This document shows, one piece after another, positions 1 through 7,728 of a DNA stretch of 64,000 bases. The translations under genes and the position numbers were made by a program. The DNA comes from Candidatus Accumulibacter phosphatis. GTDB taxonomy: Bacteria; Pseudomonadota; Gammaproteobacteria; Burkholderiales; Rhodocyclaceae. Each line of letters begins with the position of its first letter. Within the stretch, counting starts at the first letter, position 1. Under the pieces are notes generated by a model that saw only the letters and a list, made by a program, of their open reading frames with translations, ran no database searches and was not told the origin of the DNA. Location: assembly GCF_012939955.1 (NCBI RefSeq), contig NZ_SPMY01000024.1:1-64000 (forward strand), read 5' to 3'.

Positions 1-145
1 TTGCGCGACTTTCACATTAACGGTCATGACAACGTGGAGACCACCCCAAATCATGAAAGTCATGACCGTTTCCCTCTTCCCCCTGCCCCTTCTCCCGCAA
101 GGGAGAAGGGAGTTTCGTGAGTCGCTGGCGCGACTTTCACATTAA
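1..145 (+). repeat. REP-like triple-hairpin repeat, family A copy 1 (tandem)
   Basis: The full unit runs from about 20 to 145. It holds three stem-loops: ACGGTCATGAC (20-30) pairing with 59-69, CCCTTCTCCC (87-96) pairing perfectly with 101-110 around GCAA, and GTCGC (121-125) pairing with 130-134. Bases 1-20 repeat the unit's own tail (126-145), so a second unit ends at the window edge and the element is tandem here. Related copies lie at 3583-3706, 4053-4101 (partial), 29597-29710 and 59169-59371. All are intergenic or at gene edges. Confidence 0.8.
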
Positions 146-494
146 ACGAGAATCGACGACAGCAGGAGGCTTATCAGACCGTCGAAGCCGTGTGGCGTTA
201 TCGGAATTGCGACGGGATGGGCATCTTCCCTGAGTCGCCATCCGCACTTCCCCCTAACCGACGCTTCGCCTGCAGGGCGACCACGGATATTGCCAGGGCA
301 TGTTTCGGCGTGACGGCAGTGGGGGAACGAATTCGCCGTGGCTGTGGGTTTCGAGTTGCGCTTGGGGGTGGCTTCGAAGGAAAACTGATATCATGCCAAG
401 CGGATTGCATCGGCCAGGTCCCCCTGTCAGGGACCTGCTTCCGGTTTTGGCGGTGCCCGATGGTTCACGATTTTCCCTTTGTGGAGACCGGCAG
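146..494. other. Intergenic region upstream of the TelA-family gene
   Basis: I see no convincing gene in these 349 bases. Open frames here lack a ribosome binding site and protein-like composition. The segment presumably holds the promoter and leader of the gene starting at 495, but I could not pick a clear promoter. Confidence 0.4.
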
Positions 495-1712
495 ATGGTT
501 GCTTCGACGAGTGGGTCCGAAACCTCTAAAACGGACGAGCCGGGATTCGTTCTGACGCCGCCGGAACCGATCAAGCTGGTCGATGAACAACGCGCCTCGC
601 AGGCAACGTCCTTGCCGGCGGAACTCGCGGACGCGGTCGATGCTCAGGTCGAGCGTTTCATCAGTGCCTTGCTCAGCGAAGATGTGCACAGCGACGCGTT
701 CCGGGCAAAGGTCGACTCGGCGTTCCGCCTGGGCAGAGAAGAAATCGCCGCGACCGCACATTTGATGAGCGGACGCTTCATGGCGCGCAACATGGTCGGT
801 ATGGAGGATTCGACCGCATTCAAGGCGATCAGCGAAATGCGCCGGCATCTTGACGAGCTTGACCCCGGCAAGGAAGGCGATTTGCTTTCGCAGAACAAGC
901 TGCTCGGAATGATTCCCTACGGCGACAAGCTGAAAGCCTATTTCCGCAGATTCCAGAGTGCCAGTCAGCAGCTGCAGACCGCCATGCGCCAGATCTACGC
1001 GGCCCGGGACGACCTGCAGCGCGACGGTATCGACATCGATGCTACGCGGGTCAGCTTATGGGAAGCCATGCAGCATCTGAAGGCTTCGATACGTTTTGCC
1101 GAACAGCTTGACGGCCGCTTGGCAGAGAAAGTTGCCGCGGCCAGAAGCAGCGATCCGGAGCGCGCCAAGGCGCTGGAGCAGGAAGTTCTCTACTCTGCGC
1201 GGCAGAATCTGCAGGACATGCTCACCCAGATGGCCGTTTGTGTGAACGGCTATCTGGCCATGGATGTGCTCAAGAAGACTTGCCGCGAGTTGATCAACGG
1301 TTGCGAGCGGGTTGCCACCACGGGCCTGTCGGCACTGGCCGTGGCGCAGACGGTGGCGCGCGCTACGGGCAATCAGGTCAAGGTCATGGACATGCTTTCC
1401 GGCGTGAACAGCACCATCGAGAACATGATTGTCGAAACCGGCAAACAATTGAATAACCATGTCGAACGTAGCGCGGCGTTCGGTGGCAGCCCGCTGCTGG
1501 GGATCGAGAAACTCAAGGAAATGTTCGCCCTGACGTTCAAGGCGATGGATACGATGGACAACTTCCGCAGTCGAGCGCTCGAGGTGATGGGTCAGAACAA
1601 TGCTGTCATGCGCGACCAGTTGGCCAAAGCGCAGACTTACCTGGACAAGTCACGCCAGGAGCAAATCCGCGCGCTGGGTAGCCCTGGCCTGGAAGGGCCG
1701 GTCAGGCTGTAG
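495..1712 (+). CDS. telA: TelA/KlaA-family protein (toxic anion resistance family)
   Basis: This 405-residue, largely helical soluble protein looks like the TelA/KlaA/YaaN family (PF05816). Members are linked to tellurite and other envelope stresses, but their biochemical role is unsettled. The ATG at 495 is chosen because a GGAGACC-like site precedes it; the frame stays open upstream to 300 without protein-like sequence. The core has the long alpha-helical blocks typical of the family, for example IPYGDKLKAYFRRFQSA around residue 135. An XpaC-like gene, the usual partner of TelA proteins in Firmicutes, lies nearby at 2461-3232 on the other strand, which supports the family call. The substrate is unknown. 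Confidence 0.8.
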   Translation: MVASTSGSETSKTDEPGFVLTPPEPIKLVDEQRASQATSLPAELADAVDAQVERFISALLSEDVHSDAFRAKVDSAFRLGREEIAATAHLMSGRFMARNMVGMEDSTAFKAISEMRRHLDELDPGKEGDLLSQNKLLGMIPYGDKLKAYFRRFQSASQQLQTAMRQIYAARDDLQRDGIDIDATRVSLWEAMQHLKASIRFAEQLDGRLAEKVAAARSSDPERAKALEQEVLYSARQNLQDMLTQMAVCVNGYLAMDVLKKTCRELINGCERVATTGLSALAVAQTVARATGNQVKVMDMLSGVNSTIENMIVETGKQLNNHVERSAAFGGSPLLGIEKLKEMFALTFKAMDTMDNFRSRALEVMGQNNAVMRDQLAKAQTYLDKSRQEQIRALGSPGLEGPVRL

Positions 1713-1745
1713 AAGATTTCGTCGCCCTTGCACTCGTCGGTGGTC

Positions 1746-1774
1746 TTGATAAGGCGATTTCTGTCAAATAACAT
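1746..1774 (+). promoter_or_regulatory. Putative sigma70 promoter for the YiaA/B-type gene
   Basis: TTGATA (1746-1751) and TAACAT (1769-1774) are separated by exactly 17 bases. Transcription would start near 1781, giving a leader of about 145 bases before the ATG at 1925. The call rests on consensus match and position only. Confidence 0.45.
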
Positions 1775-1810
1775 ACCACCTTGCTTGTCTTTTCGCCCGC
1801 CTTCTGTGTT

Positions 1811-1851
1811 GCGACAACAGTTACATAGTTCGACTATGCGCCCGTTGTCGC
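1811..1851 (+). promoter_or_regulatory. Two-tier hairpin in the leader of the YiaA/B-type gene
   Basis: GCGACAAC (1811-1818) pairs with GTTGTCGC (1844-1851). Inside it CATAG (1824-1828) pairs with CTATG (1834-1838) across TTCGA. Symmetric 5-base internal loops separate the tiers. It lies between the putative promoter and the start codon and has no T-run, so it is more likely a leader structure or operator than a terminator. Confidence 0.45.
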
Positions 1852-1924
1852 GCCTTGAAGCCGACCGAAAATCCGGCGCAATCTGATACGTTCTTTTCCG
1901 GCAACCGCCTAAGGGGAAACACAA

Positions 1925-2398
1925 ATGACGCAGCACTACCTGATTCGGCGTGACACCTCGGCCTGGAATTTGCAGGTCTGGCTATCCTTCTCGATTGCCG
2001 CTTTGGCCTGTGCGATCGGCGTATGGAGCATGCCCAGCGAAGAGCTCGATCGCGCTTTTCTGGCCATCGGCCTGTTCTTTTGTCTCTTTTCAGCATTTAC
2101 GCTGGCCAAGATGATCCGCGACAATCGCGACGAGCGTGTCGATACCACCCCCTGGATCATGACCGTGTGGATCGGCTTCCTCGTCGCCGTCGTGCTCACT
2201 GCCTGGGGCCTCTTTCGGATGAAAATTGGCACCTGGGAAAAGAGCTACATGGTTGTCAGCTGGCTGTTTCTGGTCAGCGCCGCCTTCACCCTTGCCAAGT
2301 TGGTTCGTGACAAGCAGGAAGCCGATATTCTCGAATCGTCGAGCACGGAGAAGGCCTTGTTGTTTGCCGACGATCAAGCGCCTGCGGTGGAACGATAG
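1925..2398 (+). CDS. YiaA/YiaB-type inner membrane protein
   Basis: This 157-residue membrane protein has four hydrophobic segments arranged as two similar pairs (about residues 17-35, 41-60, 76-95 and 105-123). Each pair ends in a repeated motif, FTLAKMIRDNRDE and FTLAKLVRDKQEA. That duplicated two-helix pattern is the signature of the YiaA/B domain family (PF05360), whose function is unknown. AAGGGGAAAC precedes the ATG at 1925. The tail after residue 130 is acidic and polar. The gene is downstream of the TelA-family gene in the same direction but has its own likely promoter. Confidence 0.75.
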   Translation: MTQHYLIRRDTSAWNLQVWLSFSIAALACAIGVWSMPSEELDRAFLAIGLFFCLFSAFTLAKMIRDNRDERVDTTPWIMTVWIGFLVAVVLTAWGLFRMKIGTWEKSYMVVSWLFLVSAAFTLAKLVRDKQEADILESSSTEKALLFADDQAPAVER

Positions 2399-2460
2399 AC
2401 GCCGTCTCATCGCCAGACGGGTGCCGGCCTGGCGACGCTTCCTGAAACAGTGGGATGCGA

Positions 2461-3232
2461 CTAGCGCTTGCTGTTGATGAAGGTCTCGTGGTTAGCCAGT
2501 TTGCGAACTTCGTCTGCCGCGGCAAGCTCGAGCACCTTTCGCAAGCGGCCATGCAGGACATCCAGCTGATTCTGTAGCGATTCCTCGGGCGTTTTTTTCG
2601 CCCGGCCTGACGCTCAGGCCCTTGCTGGCATCGCGCACGGACAGATAGTGCCGGCACATATCGGGGAGGTAGCGGGCGATGACCTCTCTGACAAAAAACT
2701 GCTCTTCGACGGGTACGACCAGGGCTTTTTGCTCGTTCGCCAGCACATCGACCGCTCTCGCCAGCGTTTCTTTCAGGCCCGCAAGGGATCGCGCTGCATC
2801 ATGCGGAAGTCTGGGGGCTACCTGGGCGAGAAAGGTATCCAGCTTGGCGGCGTCTTTGCTGATGTCCGCCGCTTTTCCGGAACGTCCGCGGCGTGCCGCT
2901 CTGGCACGCATCACCAGCCCTAGGCCGCCAGCAAAGGAGACGATCGCCAGTCCGGCAAGCGGCAGGCTTGCCTGCACGGTGGCAAGGAGACCTCCCAGCA
3001 CGCCGATGGCCATGGCGATCAGTCCGGGAATCGACAGGAGTGCCGGCCGCAGGCCTCTACCGGCGTCGGCTTCGCGGTCAATCGCGGTCGCCAGAGGACG
3101 CCCGACAGTCCGTCGCTGTTGCGTGCGCAGCAGACGCTCGGTGACTGCCGCCCCATACGCCGCCGGCTTGGCAGTTCTTGCGCTACCCCGCTTCGGCAAG
3201 CTGCCGCTGACCCATTTCTTCTGATCTGCCAT
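2461..3232 (-). CDS. XpaC-like membrane protein, interrupted by a one-base frameshift
   Basis: A basic N-terminal region of about 65 residues is followed by two hydrophobic segments (about residues 66-105). A helical domain comes next, containing EEQFFVREVIARYLPDM. This layout and the YLP-type motif resemble XpaC (5-bromo-4-chloroindolyl phosphate hydrolysis family), commonly found beside TelA proteins. The frame breaks at a seven-T run (2592-2598 on the given strand). Removing one base lets translation continue as GEKTPEESLQNQLDVLHGRL and end at NSKR before the stop at 2461-2463. Without correction it runs into an unlike tail ending at 2492. I read the break as probable sequence error. Function unproven; family call moderate. 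Confidence 0.6.
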
Positions 3233-3582
3233 AAAGTCTTCTTGCGATTAGGCAACTGGCGAATCTGCCTCCCCGCATGCCTGGGATCGGGTGAGTGAAG
3301 CCGTCAAGGCGTGGGTGAGCGTGGCTTGTTGCGCCACCCATTGTATTTCGTCTGGCCGTGAACTCAAGCTGCTGGCAGCGGCGGCGTTTGGCCAGCCCTG
3401 AAGCATGGGCTGCGAAACCGGCCGCGGTCGGGCGTCGGCGGTGAGCGGTGGCTGGCTCGCCTCTATGGGGGTGAGCCAGGCGAGGCGCTCGGCATGAACT
3501 TGGCGATTGTGTATAGTGTTTCGATTGTCGCCATCATGGCCAGTCTTATTCTTGGAGTCTGCTTTGAATTTCCTGTGCCTGC
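3233..3582. other. Intergenic region
   Basis: This region upstream of the minus-strand XpaC-like gene runs to repeat copy 2. I see no gene, tRNA or strong terminator. The short frames present are not protein-like. It presumably includes the promoter of the minus-strand gene. Confidence 0.4.
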
Positions 3583-3706
3583 TTAATGTGAAAGTCGCGC
3601 AAGCGACTCACAAACCTCCCTTCTCCCTCGCGGGAGAAGGGTCGGGGAAGAGGAAAAACGGTCATGACTTTCATGATCTGGGGTGTTTCGATTGTCATGA
3701 CCGTTA
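3583..3706 (-). repeat. REP-like repeat family A, copy 2 (inverted orientation)
   Basis: This is the reverse complement of copy 1, starting TTAATGTGAAAGTCGCGC. It keeps all three hairpins: GTCGC/GCGAC, the CCCTTCTCCC/GGGAGAAGGG type stem (slightly diverged), and ACGGTCATGAC (3658-3668) with GTCATGACCGT (3694-3704). The last arm overlaps the ATG of the small lipoprotein at 3697. Confidence 0.8.
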
Positions 3707-3981
3707 GCAAGTCGAGGCCCAGCCGCGCGCTGCTGCTGGTCCTCCTGCTCTCGAGTTGCTCGGATAGCCGGCTCTTGAGCTATGGTGACGATACCAACTT
3801 TCTGCTCTTCGATCACCCGAACTCGGAAAAGGCCATCGCGGACGTTCGGGCCCGCGCCGAAAGTCTGTGCGCTCAGCGCAAGCAGCTGGCTGTCAAGACG
3901 GAGAGCGTCTGTTCGCTTAGCAGTTGTACGACGAGCTATCAGTGCTCGAGCAAGGCGGACGTTGTCAAGGACGCGCTTTGA
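3697..3981 (+). CDS. Small putative lipoprotein
   Basis: This 94-residue protein begins with a basic stretch, then the hydrophobic run ALLLVLLLSSC, a plausible lipobox with Cys near residue 22. The mature part is short and hydrophilic with four more cysteines (LCAQ, VCSLSSC, YQC), suggesting disulfides in the periplasm. The start is uncertain. The ATG at 3697 lies inside repeat family A, and an in-frame ATG at 3664 lies further inside the same repeat. I recognise no family. Confidence 0.5.
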   Translation: MTVSKSRPSRALLLVLLLSSCSDSRLLSYGDDTNFLLFDHPNSEKAIADVRARAESLCAQRKQLAVKTESVCSLSSCTTSYQCSSKADVVKDAL

Positions 3982-4052
3982 GCGACAGTCGCGGCCGGGC
4001 GCCTTGCCTGAGGGCAGGGATGAGCGTGCTATTGCACTGCAAATGGCGGGGA

Positions 4053-4101
4053 ACAGTCATGACCGGCAGCAGCAGGGCCGTCTCGACTTGTCATGACCGT
4101 T
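4053..4101 (+). repeat. Partial family A repeat (terminal hairpin only)
   Basis: ACAGTCATGAC (4053-4063) pairs with GTCATGACCGT (4090-4100) with one mismatch. This is the outer hairpin of family A without the two other stems. It lies between the small lipoprotein gene and the DUF1538 gene. Confidence 0.6.
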
Positions 4102-4190
4102 GGGACTTTCGCCCCAGGACCTTGGTGAGGAACGCCTGGCCGGGAACGTGATCCCTTCTTCTATGGTAGATTGGCGTGGGAGGAAGAACA

Positions 4191-5894
4191 TTGGCAGAAC
4201 GCAAGTTACGCTACGGCGTCTATCTTGGCGCCGTGCAGCGTCACAAGCGACAGATCAGCTTCGCTGCGCTTCTCGACGCCGAGCGCTTACGGCCCAAACG
4301 TCCCCCGCTGCGGGCCATCGATCTGCACCGTTTGCTGACGCCCTACGTTTCGGTGCGCTTCAGCGAGCAACTGCGTGCAGTCGTGCCGCTGGCTCTGATG
4401 CTGATCGGTTTTCAGGCCCTCGCGCTGCGCACTTCCTTGCTCGACGCCGACTCCGTAGCGCTCGGCATCCTGGCGGTGATCATCGGTCTGATGTTCTTCA
4501 TGGAAGGGGTCAAGATCGGCTTGATGCCCCTCGCCGAGAACGTCGGCTTCCAGATGCCGGGCAAGACGAACCCGGCTGTTCTGCTCTCTTTCAGCCTGCT
4601 GCTGGGTGTTGCGGCGACTTTTGCCGAACCGGCCATCGGGGCGCTACAGGCTGCGGCCAGTTCCATTTCTCCCGAGCGTTCACCGTGGCTGCGCCAGCTG
4701 CTCGGTCCCTACTCCCACTGGCTGGTTCTGGCCATTGCCGGCGGGGTCGGCCTGGCGGTGAGCATCGGGATGCTGCGCACGATGTTCGGTTGGAAGCTCA
4801 AGACGATGATCTTGCTGATCATGCCGCTGACTCTCGGGCTGACCGCCTGGTGCGCCCAGCAGCCCGAACTGGCGTCGATCATCGGTCTTGCCTGGGACTG
4901 CGGCGCGGTGACTACCGGCCCGGTTACCGTGCCCCTGGTGCTGGCGGTCGGGGTCGGTGTGGCGGCCTCGACGGGGCGTAGCGATAACCCGTTGTCGGGT
5001 TTCGGGATCGTCACTCTGGCGTCGATTTTCCCGATTCTTGCCGTGCTCACTACGGCGATCTATCTGACCAGTCAGGGTCCGGGGGCGATGCTGCCCATTC
5101 AGCCACCGGCACTTGGTGGCTGGTACAAGGAGACCCCTTTCGCCGAGATTATCGGCGCGCTGCGCGCCATCGTGCCGCTGGTTCTGCTGCTGGTGCTTGT
5201 CCAGACGCGCTTGCTGGGCCAGAAGATTCGTCAGCGCGACATCTTTATCTATGGCATTTCGATGGCCGTGGCGGGCATGTTGCTGTTCAATCTTGGTTTG
5301 ACCGAGGGGCTGGTGGCGCTCGGCGAACAGGCCGGCAACAATGTTCCCTGGGCGTTCTCTGAAAATCGGGAAACCGGCGCGCCGCCGCTTTATCCTTTCG
5401 CGTTGGGCATTGGCTTGACCCTCGCTTTTGCTTTCGCCATCGGCTTCGGCGCAACCGTGGCCGAGCCGGCGCTAAACGCCATGGGCATGACGGTCGAGAA
5501 CCTCACCGACGGGGCATTCCGCAAACGCATGCTGATTCATGCCGTTGCTGCCGGGGTTGGCGTGGGAGCCGCGCTGGGCGTTGCCCGCATCCTCTTCCAC
5601 CTGCCGGTGTGGATGCTGCTGCTCGGCGGTTATTCGATTGCCCTGGCATTGACCGTCGTTTCGCGCGAAGAGATCGTCAACCTCGCCTGGGACAGCGCCG
5701 GCGTCACCACCGGTCCGGTGACCGTGCCCTTGCTGCTGGCACTCGGCATCGGCCTCGGCGAAGTGGTCGGGGCCGCCGAAGGCTTTGGCATTCTCGCCAT
5801 GTGTTCGGTCGGCCCGATCATTTCGGTTCTGGGGACTGGCCTGTGGATCGACATGAAGACTCGCGGACGCAAGAGAAGGAGCAAGAAAGCATGA
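4191..5894 (+). CDS. DUF1538 family integral membrane protein
   Basis: This is a polytopic inner membrane protein with two homologous halves, as in DUF1538 (PF07556). Each half carries a version of the same signature: AWDCGAVTTGPVTVPL near residue 233 and AWDSAGVTTGPVTVPL near residue 500. Each half also has an EPA motif (EPAIGAL, EPALNAM). The internal duplication suggests a transporter-like fold; the substrate is unknown. I prefer the TTG at 4191 because GGAGGA sits 7 bases upstream. A GTG at 4176 in the same frame would place that site inside the gene. The stop overlaps the next ATG by 4 bases, so it is translationally coupled to two P-II-like genes. Confidence 0.85.
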   Translation: MAERKLRYGVYLGAVQRHKRQISFAALLDAERLRPKRPPLRAIDLHRLLTPYVSVRFSEQLRAVVPLALMLIGFQALALRTSLLDADSVALGILAVIIGLMFFMEGVKIGLMPLAENVGFQMPGKTNPAVLLSFSLLLGVAATFAEPAIGALQAAASSISPERSPWLRQLLGPYSHWLVLAIAGGVGLAVSIGMLRTMFGWKLKTMILLIMPLTLGLTAWCAQQPELASIIGLAWDCGAVTTGPVTVPLVLAVGVGVAASTGRSDNPLSGFGIVTLASIFPILAVLTTAIYLTSQGPGAMLPIQPPALGGWYKETPFAEIIGALRAIVPLVLLLVLVQTRLLGQKIRQRDIFIYGISMAVAGMLLFNLGLTEGLVALGEQAGNNVPWAFSENRETGAPPLYPFALGIGLTLAFAFAIGFGATVAEPALNAMGMTVENLTDGAFRKRMLIHAVAAGVGVGAALGVARILFHLPVWMLLLGGYSIALALTVVSREEIVNLAWDSAGVTTGPVTVPLLLALGIGLGEVVGAAEGFGILAMCSVGPIISVLGTGLWIDMKTRGRKRRSKKA

Positions 5895-6280
5895 GCAAGA
5901 AAACAAATGAGCTGATTGTCCTCACGGATGTGATGTTGATCACCGTCGTCGTCCAGCGGGGTGTTGCCGACCAGGTGGTCCAGGTCGCCGTTGAAGCCGG
6001 GGCGCAGGGGGCGACCGTTTTTCATGCGCACGGTAGCGGCGTTCGCCAGAAGCATCTCGGCATCCTCGGGCTGACGGTGAATACCGAAAAGGAGATCATC
6101 TATATCGTGGTGCCGTCGGAGCAGGCGGACACCATGTTCGAACGTATCTTCGTCTCGGCAAAGATGGACACACCGGGCATGGGCATCCTGTGGATGACCC
6201 GACTCGACAAGATGTCCACCTATGTGCCACACGATGTGGCGGCCCGCTTTGGCGTACACACGGAGCGCGCGGCAGGATGA
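5891..6280 (+). CDS. P-II-like signalling protein, first of a pair
   Basis: This 129-residue protein has the ferredoxin-like layout of the P-II (GlnB) superfamily. Conserved features include ITVVVQRGVADQVVQVAVEAG, a loop with ATVFHAHGSG, and EIIYIVVPSEQ. The classic GlnB uridylylated T-loop is not evident, so it is a P-II-like protein rather than GlnB/GlnK. It overlaps DUF1538 by ATGA and its own stop overlaps the next gene the same way. P-II-like proteins usually sense nucleotides or small effectors and gate a membrane partner; here that partner would be the DUF1538 protein (inference). Confidence 0.8.
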   Translation: MSKKTNELIVLTDVMLITVVVQRGVADQVVQVAVEAGAQGATVFHAHGSGVRQKHLGILGLTVNTEKEIIYIVVPSEQADTMFERIFVSAKMDTPGMGILWMTRLDKMSTYVPHDVAARFGVHTERAAG

Positions 6281-6612
6281 GTGTCCTGGCGCACATCGGC
6301 TACGGAGTCGAGAAGAAGCTGATCACGGCGATTGTCGTCAGCGGCCAAGGCATGAAGCTGACCAAGCTGGTGGAGAACGAGCCGGGCGTGTTGTCGGTCA
6401 GTCATCACCATGCGCGTGGCACGGGTCGCCGGCAGCCCGGTTCGCTTCTCTGGACCGAGCGCGATGTGGTGATGGTGCTGGTCGAGGCGCCGCAGTCCGA
6501 CGACATTTTCGCGCAGATCTTCCTGGCTGGCGAGCTCGGCGAGCCGAATCAGGGCATCATCTTCATGGAGGCCGTGTGCCGCGGCCATCCGATGATGCCG
6601 TTTGACGTTTGA
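6277..6612 (+). CDS. P-II-like signalling protein, second of a pair
   Basis: This 111-residue P-II superfamily protein is paralogous to the preceding gene. It has LITAIVVSGQGMKLTKLVEN, the loop SVSHHHARGTGRRQPG, and VVMVLVEAPQSDDIFAQIF matching the partner's final strand and helix. The start ATG at 6277 overlaps the previous stop. Two different P-II-like subunits in one operon could form a heteromer or respond to different signals. Which ligand they bind cannot be told from sequence. Confidence 0.8.
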   Translation: MSVLAHIGYGVEKKLITAIVVSGQGMKLTKLVENEPGVLSVSHHHARGTGRRQPGSLLWTERDVVMVLVEAPQSDDIFAQIFLAGELGEPNQGIIFMEAVCRGHPMMPFDV

Positions 6613-6927
6613 GCGGGGTCGCAGATCCGCGCGCTTGTTCTTGAGGGTCGCGAAAACCCAGCTCCCCAGGTCGTCAAGGCCGCCTAGCCGGCAAATGATC
6701 GGGCATTCCTGAGCGCGCTGGCCTGCTTTCGCAAGCGCTGGCCTCTTTTTGCTACTATCGGTCTGGCTTGAGCCTCGGCCCTGCCTTGCTCGCCGGCAAG
6801 GTCAGGACGAAAATGCCATCAGCCTCTTCGCCGACGCTTGGCCGCTCACGGTGCGACGTGTGGCGTGCTGACCGAATCACCCGGGTGACGGGCTCGATTG
6901 TCAAAACCTCTCTCGACAGGACTTTAC
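6613..6927. other. Intergenic region upstream of yajQ
   Basis: These 315 bases contain no supportable gene. The AT-richer segment near 6745-6765 (CTTTTTGCTACTATCG) could hold a -10 element, but no paired -35 is clear. No terminator with a T-run was found after the P-II gene. Confidence 0.35.
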
Positions 6928-7422
6928 ATGCCTTCATTTGATTTTTCTTCGGAAGCCGATATGGCGGCTTTGCACAACGCGATAGACGTCACCAAGCGGG
7001 CTATCGACAATCGTTACGACTTCAAGGCGACCAGTGCCAAAGTCGAGCTGAACGAGAAAGACAAGCTGATCACGCTGCACGGCGATTCCGATTTTCAGCT
7101 CGACCAGATCAAGGATCTGCTCTTTCCAGCCATGGAAAAGAAAGAAAAGGAGAGCACCAAGCGACTGGACGCCCAGGCGGTACAACAGATCTCGGGCAAC
7201 AAGGTCAAGCAGGAGCTGAAGATCAAGATCGGCATCGAGTCCGATTTGGCGAAGAAGATCGTCAAGCTGATCAAGGATTCAAAACTCAAGGTGCAGGCAT
7301 CGATTCAGGGCGATGCGGTACGCGTCAGCGCTGCCAAACGCGACGAACTGCAGGCCTGTATCGCGATGGTGACCAAGGCGATCACCGATTTTCCGATCAA
7401 ATACGGCAATTTCCGCGACTGA
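6928..7422 (+). CDS. yajQ: YajQ family nucleotide-binding protein
   Basis: This 164-residue protein matches the YajQ family (PF04461) end to end: MPSFDFSSE at the start, the AIDVTKRAIDNRYDFK helix, KVKQELKIKIGIESD in the middle and DFPIKYGNFRD at the end. YajQ proteins have two ferredoxin-like domains and bind nucleotides; some bind cyclic di-GMP and act on transcription regulators (family knowledge). It stands alone, with non-coding DNA on both sides. Confidence 0.93.
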   Translation: MPSFDFSSEADMAALHNAIDVTKRAIDNRYDFKATSAKVELNEKDKLITLHGDSDFQLDQIKDLLFPAMEKKEKESTKRLDAQAVQQISGNKVKQELKIKIGIESDLAKKIVKLIKDSKLKVQASIQGDAVRVSAAKRDELQACIAMVTKAITDFPIKYGNFRD

Positions 7423-7728
7423 TTGGCAATTCGCAAGATCGCCAGGTCGCTTGCACGTGTACTTCGGCTGCTGTGCCCGGGCTGTTCGCGGGGCGCCGCG
7501 GCAAGCGCGGGCGCTCTCTGGCCCGCAGCGGCGAATCCCTTCTGCAGCGCATTCTTGCCGCAACTCGAGCCTCGGTTGTGCTACCCTAGCTGGTTCTCGT
7601 TCGCACCAGAAACGCGCTGTTTGGCGTTTTGAAACCGCGGACAGCCGATGACTCTTGTGTTGCGAGTCCAGATTTGAAAGCTCTTCCGATCCGTTTGCAG
7701 CGTCGATGCATTTTTCGACCGCGCAGCA
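7423..7728. other. Intergenic region upstream of the helicase gene
   Basis: No coding region is evident. I looked here for a missing N-terminal SWIM zinc-finger domain of the downstream helicase in all three forward frames and did not see a CxC...CxH pattern. The helicase frame is closed by a TGA at 7675. Confidence 0.4.

Noticed and set aside
4100-4981. 293-codon frame beginning before and overlapping the DUF1538 gene
   Set aside because: It is Arg/Ala-rich out-of-frame sequence. The DUF1538 frame has clear transmembrane segments and duplicated motifs.
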